A DNA stretch of 64,000 nt from Flavobacterium sp. 1 (lineage in GTDB: Bacteria; Bacteroidota; Bacteroidia; Flavobacteriales; Flavobacteriaceae): contig NZ_PGER01000001.1 of the NCBI RefSeq assembly GCF_002797935.1, forward strand, positions 2,852,001 to 2,916,000, written 5' to 3'. Below the pieces are notes generated by a model. That model searched no databases and was not told the origin of the DNA. It worked only from the letters and a program-made list of their open reading frames with translations. The position numbers and the translations under genes are program-made. Each line of letters begins with the position of its first letter. Position 1 is the stretch's first letter. Of the stretch, positions 1-14,000 are shown piece by piece.

Positions 1-94
1 AATTTTTCATCAACATATTTTTTTTTAATAGGTGATAACAAACAACTTAAACTAATTTCGAAAATGCATCTTAACTTTTTGTTTGCATATCCAT

Positions 95-763
95 TTACAG
101 CAATCCTATTTTTTTAGCTTTACTAACCAGATCCTTATCACTGCCTTTACCTTCTAAAAGTTGATCTTTTATGTTAGCTTTCCTTTTTTCTATAGCACTC
201 ATAGAAAGAGGAATGTAGTTTGGGAGATTAGTAGTTTTAACTCCCTGAGAAATTAAGATTAATATCTCATTATCATAAATATCCCAATTTATATTTTTTT
301 TAAATAATTCTCTTTGGGATTCTATAATTGTTGTACTTTGGTATATATTTCCATCGATAATTTTTTTGCAAATAAATGGGAATGATTCAGAGGTTATATC
401 ATTTTTAGAAAAGAATCCTTCAGGTTTAATTTTTTTTATGATTCTATCTACGGTTAAGGGTTCACTATACATTGTAATAATTATTATTTTACAATCTGTA
501 AACTTTTCTCTAATGAGTAAAGCCAAATCTACACCATCATTAATATTAAACTCTTTATAGGAAGGAAGACTAATATCTAATAAAGCTAAATTAATGTTTA
601 CTTGCCGCTTTAGATTTAAAAATATTTTGTTGTAGGCATCTTCACAATTATGGCTTTTAATAAAATTCAGTTTGTTTTCTTGAAAATCAGTTTTTGATAA
701 TAGATTAATATAGCCGTCTACAATTATTGGAAGATCGTCTATAATCAGAACTTCATAATTCAT
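95..763 (-). CDS. Response regulator, REC + LuxR-type HTH (copy 1)
   Basis: A 222-residue response regulator. The N-terminal receiver domain (about 1-125) shows the acidic pair D9-D10 in the IIDDLP motif, a phospho-acceptor Asp in LALLDISLP and the conserved Thr in IIIITM. The C-terminal part (about 150-222) resembles a short LuxR/NarL-type helix-turn-helix (IPLSMSAIEKRKANIK). It is one of three paralogues in the window (with 24798-25454 and 27255-27923) and is very close to the third in sequence. No histidine kinase gene lies beside any of them, so the partner kinase is unknown. It is transcribed in the same direction as the giant adhesin and PorP/SprF-like genes, 265 bp downstream of the latter. 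A role in controlling the adhesin is inference from position only. The start is the Met opening MNYE, shared by all three copies. Confidence 0.85.
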   Translation of the reverse strand: MNYEVLIIDDLPIIVDGYINLLSKTDFQENKLNFIKSHNCEDAYNKIFLNLKRQVNINLALLDISLPSYKEFNINDGVDLALLIREKFTDCKIIIITMYSEPLTVDRIIKKIKPEGFFSKNDITSESFPFICKKIIDGNIYQSTTIIESQRELFKKNINWDIYDNEILILISQGVKTTNLPNYIPLSMSAIEKRKANIKDQLLEGKGSDKDLVSKAKKIGLL

Positions 764-850
764 ACTTTAGTAGGTTTACTGTTAATAAATTAAAAATCCC
801 AGACTAAGTAGTACAATTTATATAAAGTAATATTTAGCAGGAATTATCAG

Positions 851-892
851 TGGGGATAAATTGAGAAAAAATGGGGCTAATTCGCAATCAAT
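851..892 (-). promoter_or_regulatory. Conserved element upstream of response regulator copy 1
   Basis: About 90 bp upstream of the copy 1 start lies a stretch that aligns with one at 28040-28082 upstream of copy 3. Shared parts on the plus strand are GGGATAAAT, then a G-tract (GGGG) 21 bp on, then AATTCGCAATC. The stretch around copy 2 lacks it. It could be a promoter or operator, or simply part of the duplicated segment. Confidence 0.4.
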
Positions 893-1028
893 CAAATAAC
901 CATTAGTTATCAAAATGAAATGATAATTTAAATCCAGTTTAAATTTGTAATCTATTTCATAAAACTTCACGGCAACAAATAAACAAGGGCACTATAAATG
1001 AAACGTATAATTTTTACATATATATATT

Positions 1029-2000
1029 TTAAAAAAATCTTAGAGACATTGTTCTTCCGTATTCATCAAACAATTCGTATCTCAAAAAAATCTCATGAGA
1101 ACCAGAATTGTAGTTCGATAATCTTGTTGCATCTAAGTCATAACTATAACCTATAAACCAAGAAGGACTTGCTTGAAAACCTACCATAGCACTAGTGGCC
1201 GCACTCCATCTGTAAGCCACACCAGCTACAAATTTTTCATTTATAAGAAAGTTTCCTGATAAATCAACTTGCAATGGTGCACCTTGAACATATTTTGCAA
1301 GTACGGACGGCTTAAACTTTACGTCCGTACTCAAATCAAATACATGACCCGCTATTAGATACAAATTGATATTCTCTTTTGCCACATGACTATTGCCAAT
1401 AGTACCTGCATACCTATCGAAATGTTTTGTCTCTAACAAGTTTGGAACGGACAAACCTAGGTATGTGTCCTCAGAATGCAAATAGAATCCTACTCCTATG
1501 TTTGGAGAAAACTTATTATCTATATTGGCATCGAAACTATAATCATTTTTGTCATACTTATTTAATTTATCAAAATCAATATTGAGTAAGTTCCCTGAAG
1601 CTTTTAATCCAAAAGATAATTTATATATTTCCGAAGTATTAATCGTGTACGAGAGATCAACAGCTATATTACTTTCATCTGATGGTCCTATTTTATCATT
1701 GATAACAGACAAGCCAAATCCCATTGCTGATAAAGCTGTTGTCTCATGTGGACAAACATTACAATCATTTAATGGACCATTTGGTGTATTGATAGAAAAA
1801 GTATTGGTAACAGGCGCTCCTTCTAATCCTACCCATTGCGTTCTATGCAAAGCAAAAACACTCATTGATTGTCTTGACCCTGCATATGCAGGGTTTATAT
1901 TGACTGTGTTATACATGTATTGAGTAAACTGAGAGTCCTGCTGAGAATAACCAGCACCCGCCACTAGTATAAAAATTATGCATAATGTCTTTTTTATCAT
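1029..2000 (-). CDS. PorP/SprF family type IX secretion outer-membrane protein
   Basis: A 323-residue protein with a signal peptide (cleavage near GYSQQD) and the family start QFTQYMYNTVNINPAYAGSR. It ends in aromatic-rich beta strands that close in Phe, as expected for an outer-membrane beta barrel. In Flavobacterium johnsoniae, SprF is needed to secrete the giant adhesin SprB, and PorP/SprF genes commonly sit directly downstream of genes for proteins with a type B (gliding-associated) C-terminal domain. Here it starts 51 bp after the stop of the 7209-residue adhesin on the same strand, so the two very likely form an operon, with this protein helping that adhesin through or onto the outer membrane. 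Family assignment is firm; the specific pairing is inferred from position. Confidence 0.9.
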   Translation of the reverse strand: MIKKTLCIIFILVAGAGYSQQDSQFTQYMYNTVNINPAYAGSRQSMSVFALHRTQWVGLEGAPVTNTFSINTPNGPLNDCNVCPHETTALSAMGFGLSVINDKIGPSDESNIAVDLSYTINTSEIYKLSFGLKASGNLLNIDFDKLNKYDKNDYSFDANIDNKFSPNIGVGFYLHSEDTYLGLSVPNLLETKHFDRYAGTIGNSHVAKENINLYLIAGHVFDLSTDVKFKPSVLAKYVQGAPLQVDLSGNFLINEKFVAGVAYRWSAATSAMVGFQASPSWFIGYSYDLDATRLSNYNSGSHEIFLRYELFDEYGRTMSLRFF

Positions 2001-2051
2001 ATCTTTTTTATTACAATCCTTAGAAATTAAATCCTAAAAGAGTTACTAAAT

Positions 2052-5000
2052 CTATTTTCTGTTAATATATAAGTAACCTGCTTTTTCATGCATATTTGAA
2101 GCGCTATCTTTATATCTAAAAATATAATAGTAAGTCCCAACTGGTAATTCATCGAACTTATTTACTGTCACTCGTCCTTCAGATACTCCTCTAAAAGCAC
2201 GATCATCATTATTATAGTTTTCTCGCTCGAATACTAAGACTCCCCAGCGATTATAAACCTCCACGGTATTATCTGGATAACATTCCAGTCCTCGGATATA
2301 AAATATATCATTATGTCCATCTCCATTTGGAGACAACGCATTAAACACCTCAATAGAACAACCTGGAATTATCACAATAGTTGGTTTGTCACTAAGATTA
2401 TTTCCATCATCTGATAAATCTTTTACAAGAATACCGGTCGGACTTATTCCTGATACAATTGCCTGATTTGATACACTTCCAAAATTAATATCAGCTTGAG
2501 TAATTGCATATGAAGCGACATAAGCCGTACTATTTGTCATTCCTGTTCCTAAAACAGCTATAGAACTTCCCTTCATCACTAATCCCGGTAAACTAGTGTC
2601 TGTAACAGTGACATTAGTCAATGGTTCATTTCCTGTATTAGTTACTGTAAAATTATAAGTAATGGTTTCCCCTGCATTTGCATAACCATCTCCATTTTCA
2701 TCATTGAAGTGGGCTGTTTTCACTAAGCCGATACTAGGCCGCGCCACGAATACGGTTACTTTAGCTATACTACAATTTGAAGAAGGATTTGCTTTTTCAC
2801 AAATGCTATACGTTAAAGTATAAATCCCTTCTGGAGTGTTTGCTGGAACACTTACTGTTCCTGTAGCAATATCAATTAATGGAACTGATGCTCCTGGTGT
2901 TTTTGAAACTGCCGGTGTCACTACTTTTAAATCCACTAATCCGATAACTACTGGCTTACCATTCAAAATATCAAGATTCGTTGGACTGCTGGCTAACACG
3001 TTTCCTGCGTTTAGTGTTCCTGCTGTTCCGTTTCCGCCTGATATGATATCGTCTTTAGCTGTGATTGATGGTGCATCATCATTGTCTTGAATGATTCCTA
3101 TCGCTGTATCGCTGATATTGCCTACTGTTCCAGTAGTTGAAGCAATTTTTACAGTTAAATCCTCATTCAATTCATCTATCAAATCATCGGTTGTTTGCAC
3201 AGTTGCCGTAGCTTTAGTGCTTCCCGCCAAGAAAGTTACGGTTACTGGTGTAGCGGTATAATCTGAATTTCCTGCTGTTCCGTTTACAAAATTCAACGTA
3301 ACGGTAATGTTTGTAACCGATGGATTACTCAATTTTACAGGGAAACTCAATATTCCGCCTTCTGCAATTGTTGCATCATCTACTGTTACATCTGGTGCTG
3401 TTTCAATAGCTATTAAAACAGAATTTGAAAACACTGGATTACAAACACCATTTTGAACAACAGCTCTGAAATAAGTATTCACGGTAAGATTACCAATTGT
3501 ACTGCCCAACAAAGTAGTTGATGTAATCGAAATAGCTACAGGATTCATAAATCCAGCATCATTAGATTTTTGCCATTTTACAACAGAACCAAAATTACCG
3601 CTTAATAATAAATCTGCTGGAAAAGTACCTGAAGTAATAACTTGATTAGAGGATACTAAACCTCCTACCGGCGGCGGCGTGATCGTTACCGATACCGAAG
3701 CTCTCGAACTCTCGCAGCCGTTTACTGTCTGGCTTGCATAATAAGTTCCCGTAGCCAATGTCTCGATTCCTGCATATAAGGTTCCTGCTGTTGACGCTGA
3801 ATACCATTTGATCCCTGTTCCCGATGCTGAAAGGTCGCTTACTTTTTTGGTCTCAGCCGAGCAGAAAGTCTGTGTCGATGCCGTTGGAACTGCCGGGCTG
3901 GCCGTGATGGTTACCGATACCGAAGTTCTTGCGCTCTCACAGCCGTTCACTGTCTGGCTCGCAAAATAAGTTCCTGTTGCCAGCGCCTCAGTTCCTGCAT
4001 ATAAAGTTCCTGCTGTTACCGCAGAATACCATTTAACTGCCGTGCCTGTAGCTGACAGATCGCTTACTTTTTTAGCCTCTGACGAACAGTAGGTCTGCGC
4101 CGATGCCGTTGGGACAACTGGGGTTGTATTCACTGTGACAGCAACCGAAGTTCTCCCGCTCTCACAGCCGTTTACTGTCTGGCTGGCAAAATAAGTTCCT
4201 GTAGCCAGCGCCTCGGTGCCTGCATATAAGGTTCCCGCTGTTGACGCTGAATACCATTTGATCCCTGTTCCCGATGCCGAAAGGTCGCTTACTTTTTTGG
4301 CTTCCGAAGAGCAGTAGGTCTGTGCAGTTGCCGTTGGTGCTGACGGGCTGGCCGTGATGGTTACCGATACCGAAGTTCTCGCGCTCTCACAGCCGTTTAC
4401 CGTCTGGCTTGCATAATAAGTTCCTGTTGCCAGCGCCTCAGTGCCTGTATATAAAGTTCCTGCTGTTAACGCTGAATACCATTTGATCCCTGTTCCCGAT
4501 GCCGAAAGGTCGCTTACTTTTTTGGCTTCCGAAGAGCAGTAGGTCTGGGCTGTTGCCGTCGGGGCTGACGGGCTTGCCGTGATGGTTACCGATACCGAAG
4601 TTCTTGTACTCTCGCAGCCGTTTACCGTCTGGCTCGCATAATAAGTTCCCGTTGCCAGTGCCTCAGTGCCTGCATATAAGGTTCCCGCTGTTAACGCTGA
4701 ATACCATTTAACTGCCGTGCCTGTAGCTGACAGATCGCTTACTTTTTTGGCCTCCGAAGAGCAGAAAGTCTGAGCTAAAGCCGTTGGTGCTGACGGACTT
4801 GCCGTGATCGTTACCGCCGCCGAAGCTCTCCCGCTCTCACAGCCGTTTACCGTCTGGCTCGCATAATAAGTTCCTGTAGCCAGCGTCTCGGTTCCTGCAT
4901 ATAAGGTTCCTGCTGTTACCGCAGAATACCATTTAACTGCCGTGCCTGTAGCTGACAGATCGCTTACTTTTTTAGCCTCTGACGAACAGTAGGTCTGCGC

Positions 5001-8000
5001 CGATGCTGTTGGGACAACCGGTGTTGTATTCACTGTGACAGCAACCGAAGTTCTTGCGCTCTCACAGCCGTTTACCGTCTGGCTTGCATAATAGGTTCCC
5101 GTAGCCAGCGTCTCGGTTCCTGCATATAAGGTTCCTGCTGTTACCGCTGAATACCATTTAACTGCCGTGCCTGACGCTGACAGATCGCTTACTTTTTTGG
5201 CCTCCGAAGAGCAGAAAGTCTGAGCTAAAGCCGTTGGTGCTGACGGACTTGCCGTGATCGTTACCGCTACCGAAGCTCTCCCGCTCTCACAGCCGTTTAC
5301 CGTCTGGCTCGCATAATAAGTTCCTGTAGCCAGCGTCTCGGTTCCTGCATATAAGGTTCCTGCTGTTGCCGCAGAATACCATTTAACTGCCGTGCCTGTA
5401 GCTGACAGATCGCTTACTTTTTTAGCCTCTGACGAACAGTAGGTCTGCGCCGATGCTGTTGGGACAACCGGTGTTGTATTCACTGTGACAGCAACCGAAG
5501 TTCTCGAACTCTCACATCCGTTTACCGTCTGGCTCGCATAATAAGTTCCCGTAGCCAGCGTCTCGGTGCCTGCATATAAGGTTCCTGCTGTTAACGCTGA
5601 ATACCATTTAACTGCCGTGCCTGTAGCAGACAGATCACTTACTTTTTTAGCCTCTGACGAACAGTAGGTCTGTGCCGATGCTGTTGGTGCTGACGGGCTG
5701 GCCGTGATCGTTACCGCTGCCGAAGCTCTCGCGCTCTCACATCCGTTTACCGTCTGGCTCGCATAATAAGTTCCCGTAGCCAGCGCCTCAGTGCCTGCAT
5801 ATAAGGTTCCTGCTGTTAACGCTGAATACCATTTAACTGCCGTGCCTGACACGGCTAGATCGCTTACTTTTTTAGCCTCCGAAGAACAGTAGGTCTGTGC
5901 CGATGCTGTTGGTGCTGACGGGCTGGCCGTGATCGTTACCGCTGCCGAAGCTCTCGCGCTCTCGCAGCCGTTTACCGTCTGGCTTGCATAATAAGTTCCT
6001 GTTGCCAGCGCCTCGGTGCCTGCATATAAGGTTCCTGCTGTTAACGCTGAATACCATTTGATGCCTGTTCCTGTAGCAGACAGATCGCTTACTTTTTTAG
6101 CCTCCGACGAACAGTAGGTCTGTGCCGATGCCGTTGGTGCTGACGGGCTTGCCGTGATCGTTACCGCCGCCGAAGCTCTCCCGCTCTCACAGCCGTTTAC
6201 CGTCTGGCTCGCATAATAAGTTCCCGTAGCCAGCGCCTCAGTGCCTGTATATAAAATTCCTGCTGTTAACGCTGAATACCATTTGATGCCTGTTCCTGTA
6301 GCAGACAGATCGCTTACTTTTTTAGCCTCCGACGAACAGTAGGTCTGTGCCGATGCCGTTGGTGCTGACGGGCTTGCCGTGATCGTTACCGCTGCCGAAG
6401 TTCTTGCGCTCTCACATCCGTTTACCGTCTGGCTCGCATAATAAGTTCCCGTTGCCAGCGCCTCAGTGCCTGCATATAAGGTTCCTGCTGTTAACGCTGA
6501 ATACCATTTAACTGCCGTGCCTGACACGGCTAGATCGCTTACTTTTTTAGCCTCCGCCGAGCAGAAAGTCTGAGCTGAAGCCGTTGGTGCTGACGGGCTT
6601 GCCGTGATCGTTACCGCTGCCGAAGCTCTCGAACTCTCGCAGCCGTTTACCGTCTGGCTTGCATAATAAGTTCCTGTTGCCAGCGCCTCAGTGCCTGTAT
6701 ATAAAATTCCTGCTGTTAACGCTGAATACCATTTGATGCCTGTTCCTGTAGCAGACAGATCGCTTACTTTTTTAGCCTCCGACGAACAGTAGGTCTGTGC
6801 CGATGCCGTTGGTGCTGACGGGCTTGCCGTGATCGTTACCGCTACCGAAGTTCTTGCGCTCTCACATCCGTTTACCGTCTGGCTCGCATAATAAGTTCCC
6901 GTTGCCAGCGCCTCAGTGCCTGCATATAAGGTTCCTGCTGTTAACGCTGAATACCATTTAACTGCCGTGCCTGACACGGCTAGATCGCTTACTTTTTTAG
7001 CCTCCGCCGAGCAGAAAGTCTGAGCTGAAGCCGTTGGTGCTGACGGGCTTGCCGTGATCGTTACCGCTGCCGAAGCTCTCGAACTCTCGCAGCCGTTTAC
7101 CGTCTGGCTTGCATAATAAGTTCCTGTTGCCAGCGCCTCGGTTCCTGCATATAAGGTTCCCGCTGTTAACGCTGAATACCATTTGATGCCTGTTCCTGTA
7201 GCACCTAAATCGCTTACTTTTTTAGCCTCCGACGAACAGTAGGTCTGTGCCGATGCCGTTGGTGCTGACGGGCTTGCCGTGATCGTTACCGATACCGAAG
7301 CTCTCGCGCTCTCACAGCCGTTTACCGTCTGGCTCGCATAATAGATGCCTGTTGCCAATGTCTCGGTGCCTGCATATAAGGTTCCCGCTGTTATCGCTGA
7401 ATACCATTTAACTGCCGTGCCTGTAGCTGACAGATCGCTTACTTTTTTTCCTTCCGAAGAGCAGAAAGTCTGAGCCGAAGCTGTCGGGGCTGACGGGCTT
7501 GCCGTGATCGTTACCGATACCGAAGCTCTCGCGCTCTCACAGCCGTTTGCCGTCTGGCTTGCATAATAAGTTCCTGTTGCCAGGGTCTCGGTGCCTGCAT
7601 ATAAAGTTCCCGCTGTGACAGCAGAATACCATTTAACTGCCGTGCCTGACGCTGACAGATCGCTTACTTTTTTAGCCTCCGAAGAACAGTAGGTCTGCGC
7701 CGATGCTGTCGGTGCTGAAGGGCTGGCCGTGATCGTTACCGATACCGAAGTTCTTGCGCTCTCACAGCCGTTCACTGTCTGGCTTGCATAATAAGTTCCT
7801 GTAGCCAGCGTCTCGGTGCCTGCATATAAGGTTCCCGCCGTTGCAGCAGAATACCATTTAACTGCCGTGCCTGACGCTGACAGATCGCTTACTTTTTTAG
7901 CCTCCGAAGAACAGTAGGTCTGCGCCGATGCTGTCGGTGCTGAAGGGCTGGCCGTGATCGTTACCGATACCGAAGTTCTTGCGCTCTCACAGCCGTTCAC

Positions 8001-11000
8001 TGTCTGGCTTGCATAATAAGTTCCTGTTGCCAGGGTCTCGGTGCCTGCATATAAGGTTCCCGCCGTTGCAGCAGAATACCATTTAACTGCCGTGCCTGCA
8101 GCCGACAGATCGCTTACTTTTTTTCCTTCTGAAGAGCAGAAAGTCTGCGCCGATGCTGTCGGTGCTGAAGGGCTGGCCGTGATCGTTACCGATACCGAAG
8201 TTCTTGCGCTCTCACAGCCGTTCACTGTCTGGCTTGCATAATAAGTTCCTGTTGCCAGCGTCTCGGTGCCTGCATATAAGGTTCCCGCTGTGACAGCAGA
8301 ATACCATTTGATGCCTGTTCCCGATGCCGCTAAATCGCTTACTTTTTTTCCTTCTGAAGAGCAGAAAGTTTGAGCCGAAGCTGTTGGCGACGTTGGTGAC
8401 GGAGTAATCGTTACCGATACCGAAGCTCTCGAACTCTCACAGCCGTTTACCGTCTGGCTCGCATAATAAGTTCCCGTTGCCAATGTCTCGGTGCCTGCAT
8501 ATAAGGTTCCCGCTGTGAGCGCTGAATACCATTTGATCCCTGTTCCTAATGCCGACAGGTCGCTTACTTTTTTAGCTTCCGAAGAGCAGAAAGTCGGAGC
8601 CGTTGGTGACGGAGCCGTTGGTGACGGAGTGATCGTTACCGATACCGAAGTTCTTGCGCTCTCACAGCCGTTTGCCGTTTGGCTTGCATAATAAGTTCCT
8701 GTAGCCAGCGTCTCGGTGCCTGCATATAAAGTTCCCGCTGTTACCGCAGAATACCATTTAACTGCCGTGCCTGACGCTGACAGATCGCTTACTTTTTTAG
8801 CCTCCGAAGAACAGTAGGTCTGCGCCGATGCTGTCGGTGCTGAAGGGCTGGCCGTGATCGTTACCGATACCGAAGCTCTCGAACTCTCACAGCCGTTTGC
8901 CGTTTGGCTTGCAAAATAAGTTCCTGTAGCCAGGGTCTCGGTGCCTGCATATAAAGTTCCCGCTGTGACAGCAGAATACCATTTGATCCCTGTTCCCGAT
9001 GCCGACAGGTCGCTTACTTTTTTAGCCTCCGACGAACAGTAGGTCTGTGCCGATGCTGTTGGGACAACTGGAGTTGTATTCACTGTGACAGCTACCGAAG
9101 TTCTTGCGCTCTCACAGCCGTTCACTGTCTGGCTTGCATAATAAGTTCCTGTAGCCAGGGTCTCGGTGCCTGCATATAAAGTTCCCGCTGTGACAGCAGA
9201 ATACCATTTAACTGCCGTGCCTGACGCTGACAGATCGCTTACTTTTTTAGCCTCCGACGAGCAGTAGGTCTGCGCCGATGCTGTTGGGACAACTGGAGTT
9301 GTATTCACTGTGACAGCTACCGAAGTTCTTGCGCTCTCACAGCCGTTCACTGTCTGGCTTGCAAAATAAGTTCCTGTAGCCAGGGTCTCGGTGCCTGCAT
9401 ATAAAGTTCCCGCTGTTACCGCAGAATACCATTTAACTGCCGTGCCTGACGCTGACAGATCGCTTACTTTTTTAGCCTCCGACGAGCAGTAGGTCTGCGC
9501 CGATGCTGTCGGTGCTGAAGGGCTTGCCGTGATCGTTACCGATACCGAAGCTCTCGAACTCTCACAGCCGTTTGCCGTTTGGCTTGCAAAATAAGTTCCT
9601 GTTGCCAGCGTCTCGGTGCCTGCATATAAAGTTCCCGCTGTGACAGCAGAATACCATTTAACTGCCGTGCCTGACGCTGACAGATCGCTTACTTTTTTAG
9701 CCTCCGAAGAACAGTAGGTCTGCGCCGATGCTGTCGGTGCTGAAGGGCTTGCCGTGATCGTTACCGATACCGAAGTTCTTGCGCTCTCACAGCCGTTCAC
9801 TGTCTGGCTTGCAAAATAAGTTCCTGTAGCCAGCGTCTCGGTGCCTGCATATAAAGTTCCCGCTGTGACAGCAGAATACCATTTAACTGCCGTGCCTGAC
9901 GCTGACAGATCGCTTACTTTTTTAGCCTCCGACGAGCAGTAGGTCTGCGCCGATGCTGTCGGTGCTGAAGGGCTGGCCGTGATCGTTACCGATACCGAAG
10001 TTCTTGCGCTCTCACAGCCGTTCACTGTCTGGCTTGCAAAATAAGTTCCTGTAGCCAGCGTCTCGGTGCCTGCATATAAAGTTCCCGCTGTTACCGCAGA
10101 ATACCATTTAACTGCCGTGCCTGACGCTGACAGATCGCTTACTTTTTTAGCCTCCGACGAGCAGTAGGTCTGCGCCGATGCTGTCGGTGCTGAAGGGCTG
10201 GCCGTGATCGTTACCGATACCGAAGTTCTTGCGCTCTCACAGCCGTTCACTGTCTGGCTTGCATAATAAGTTCCTGTAGCCAGCGTCTCGGTGCCTGCAT
10301 ATAAAGTTCCCGCTGTGACAGCAGAATACCATTTAACTGCCGTGCCTGACGCTGACAGGTCGCTTACTTTTTTAGCCTCCGACGAGCAGTAGGTCTGCGC
10401 CGATGCTGTTGGAACTGACGGGCTGGCCGTGATCGTTACCGATACCGAAGTTCTTGCGCTCTCACAGCCGTTTGCCGTTTGGCTTGCATAATAAGTTCCT
10501 GTTGCCAGGGTCTCGGTGCCTGCATATAAAGTTCCCGCTGTGACAGCAGAATACCATTTGATCCCTGCTCCCGATGCCGCTAAATCATTTACTTTTTTAG
10601 CCTCCGACGAACAGTAGGTCTGTGCCGATGCTGTTGGGACAACTGGAGTTGTATTCACTGTGACAGCTACCGAAGTTCTTGCGCTCTCACAGCCGTTCAC
10701 TGTCTGGCTTGCATAATAAGTTCCTGTAGCCAGGGTCTCGGTGCCTGCATATAAAGTTCCCGCTGTGACAGCAGAATACCATTTAACTGCCGTGCCTGAC
10801 GCTGACAGATCGCTTACTTTTTTAGCCTCCGACGAGCAGTAGGTCTGCGCCGATGCTGTTGGGACAACTGGAGTTGTATTCACTGTGACAGCTACCGAAG
10901 TTCTTGCGCTCTCACAGCCGTTCACTGTCTGGCTTGCAAAATAAGTTCCTGTAGCCAGGGTCTCGGTGCCTGCATATAAAGTTCCCGCTGTTACCGCAGA

Positions 11001-14000
11001 ATACCATTTAACTGCCGTGCCTGACGCTGACAGATCGCTTACTTTTTTAGCCTCCGACGAGCAGTAGGTCTGCGCCGATGCTGTCGGTGCTGAAGGGCTT
11101 GCCGTGATCGTTACCGATACCGAAGCTCTCGAACTCTCACAGCCGTTTGCCGTTTGGCTTGCAAAATAAGTTCCTGTTGCCAGGGTCTCGGTGCCTGCAT
11201 ATAAAGTTCCCGCTGTGACAGCAGAATACCATTTAACTGCCGTGCCTGACGCTGACAGATCGCTTACTTTTTTAGCCTCCGAAGAACAGTAGGTCTGCGC
11301 CGATGCTGTCGGTGCTGAAGGGCTTGCCGTGATCGTTACCGATACCGAAGTTCTTGCGCTCTCACAGCCGTTCACTGTCTGGCTTGCAAAATAAGTTCCT
11401 GTAGCCAGCGTCTCGGTGCCTGCATATAAAGTTCCCGCTGTTACCGCAGAATACCATTTAACTGCCGTGCCTGACGCTGACAGATCGCTTACTTTTTTAG
11501 CCTCCGACGAGCAGTAGGTCTGCGCCGATGCTGTCGGTGCTGAAGGGCTGGCCGTGATCGTTACCGATACCGAAGTTCTTGCGCTCTCACAGCCGTTCAC
11601 TGTCTGGCTTGCATAATAAGTTCCTGTAGCCAGGGTCTCAGTTCCTGCATATAAAGTTCCCGCTGTGACAGCAGAATACCATTTAACTGCCGTGCCTGAC
11701 GCTGACAGGTCGCTTACTTTTTTAGCCTCCGACGAGCAGTAGGTCTGCGCCGATGCTGTTGGAACTGACGGGCTGGCCGTGATCGTTACCGATACCGAAG
11801 TTCTTGCGCTCTCACAGCCGTTCACTGTCTGGCTTGCATAATAAGTTCCTGTTGCCAGGGTCTCGGTGCCTGCATATAAGGTTCCCGCCGTTGCAGCAGA
11901 ATACCATTTAACTGCCGTGCCTGCAGCCGACAGATCGCTTACTTTTTTTCCTTCTGAAGAGCAGAAAGTCTGCGCCGATGCTGTCGGTGCTGAAGGGCTG
12001 GCCGTGATCGTTACCGATACCGAAGTTCTTGCGCTCTCACAGCCGTTCACTGTCTGGCTTGCATAATAAGTTCCTGTTGCCAGCGTCTCGGTGCCTGCAT
12101 ATAAGGTTCCCGCTGTGACAGCAGAATACCATTTGATGCCTGTTCCCGATGCCGCTAAATCGCTTACTTTTTTTCCTTCTGAAGAGCAGAAAGTTTGAGC
12201 CGAAGCTGTTGGCGACGTTGGTGACGGAGTAATCGTTACCGATACCGAAGCTCTCGAACTCTCACAGCCGTTTACCGTCTGGCTCGCATAATAAGTTCCC
12301 GTTGCCAATGTCTCGGTGCCTGCATATAAGGTTCCCGCTGTGAGCGCTGAATACCATTTGATCCCTGTTCCTAATGCCGACAGGTCGCTTACTTTTTTAG
12401 CTTCCGAAGAGCAGAAAGTCGGAGCCGTTGGTGACGGAGCCGTTGGTGACGGAGTGATCGTTACCGATACCGAAGTTCTTGCGCTCTCACAGCCGTTTGC
12501 CGTTTGGCTTGCATAATAAGTTCCTGTAGCCAGCGTCTCGGTGCCTGCATATAAGGTTCCCGCTGTTACCGCAGAATACCATTTAACTGCCGTGCCTGAC
12601 GCTGACAGATCGCTTACTTTTTTAGCCTCCGAAGAACAGTAGGTCTGCGCCGATGCTGTCGGTGCTGAAGGGCTGGCCGTGATCGTTACCGATACCGAAG
12701 CTCTCGAACTCTCACAGCCGTTTGCCGTTTGGCTTGCAAAATAAGTTCCTGTAGCCAGGGTCTCGGTGCCTGCATATAAAGTTCCCGCTGTGACAGCAGA
12801 ATACCATTTGATCCCTGTTCCCGATGCCGACAGGTCGCTTACTTTTTTAGCCTCCGACGAACAGTAGGTCTGTGCCGATGCTGTTGGGACAACTGGAGTT
12901 GTATTCACTGTGACAGCTACCGAAGTTCTTGCGCTCTCACAGCCGTTCACTGTCTGGCTTGCATAATAAGTTCCTGTAGCCAGGGTCTCGGTGCCTGCAT
13001 ATAAAGTTCCCGCTGTGACAGCAGAATACCATTTAACTGCCGTGCCTGACGCTGACAGATCGCTTACTTTTTTAGCCTCCGACGAGCAGTAGGTCTGCGC
13101 CGATGCTGTTGGGACAACTGGAGTTGTATTCACTGTGACAGCTACCGAAGTTCTTGCGCTCTCACAGCCGTTCACTGTCTGGCTTGCAAAATAAGTTCCT
13201 GTAGCCAGGGTCTCGGTGCCTGCATATAAAGTTCCCGCTGTTACCGCAGAATACCATTTAACTGCCGTGCCTGACGCTGACAGATCGCTTACTTTTTTAG
13301 CCTCCGACGAGCAGTAGGTCTGCGCCGATGCTGTCGGTGCTGAAGGGCTTGCCGTGATCGTTACCGATACCGAAGCTCTCGAACTCTCACAGCCGTTTGC
13401 CGTTTGGCTTGCAAAATAAGTTCCTGTTGCCAGCGTCTCGGTGCCTGCATATAAAGTTCCCGCTGTGACAGCAGAATACCATTTAACTGCCGTGCCTGAC
13501 GCTGACAGATCGCTTACTTTTTTAGCCTCCGAAGAACAGTAGGTCTGCGCCGATGCTGTCGGTGCTGAAGGGCTTGCCGTGATCGTTACCGATACCGAAG
13601 TTCTTGCGCTCTCACAGCCGTTCACTGTCTGGCTTGCAAAATAAGTTCCTGTAGCCAGCGTCTCGGTGCCTGCATATAAAGTTCCCGCTGTTACCGCAGA
13701 ATACCATTTAACTGCCGTGCCTGACGCTGACAGATCGCTTACTTTTTTAGCCTCCGAAGAACAGTAGGTCTGCGCCGATGCTGTCGGTGCTGAAGGGCTG
13801 GCCGTGATCGTTACCGATACCGAAGTTCTTGCGCTCTCACAGCCGTTCACTGTCTGGCTCGCAAAATAAGTTCCTGTTGCCAGCGCCTCAGTGCCTGCAT
13901 ATAAAGTTCCTGCTGTGAACGCAGAATACCATTTAACTGCCGTGCCTGTAGCAGACAGATCACTTACTTTTTTAGCCTCTGACGAACAGTAGGTCTGCGC

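Noticed and set aside
1..94. Possible gene end at the left edge
   Set aside because: AT-rich, with no frame or motif that could be recognised in 94 bases.
1549..1923. 124-codon plus-strand frame opposite the PorP/SprF-like gene
   Set aside because: Antisense to a clear family member, no homology recognised and no promoter.
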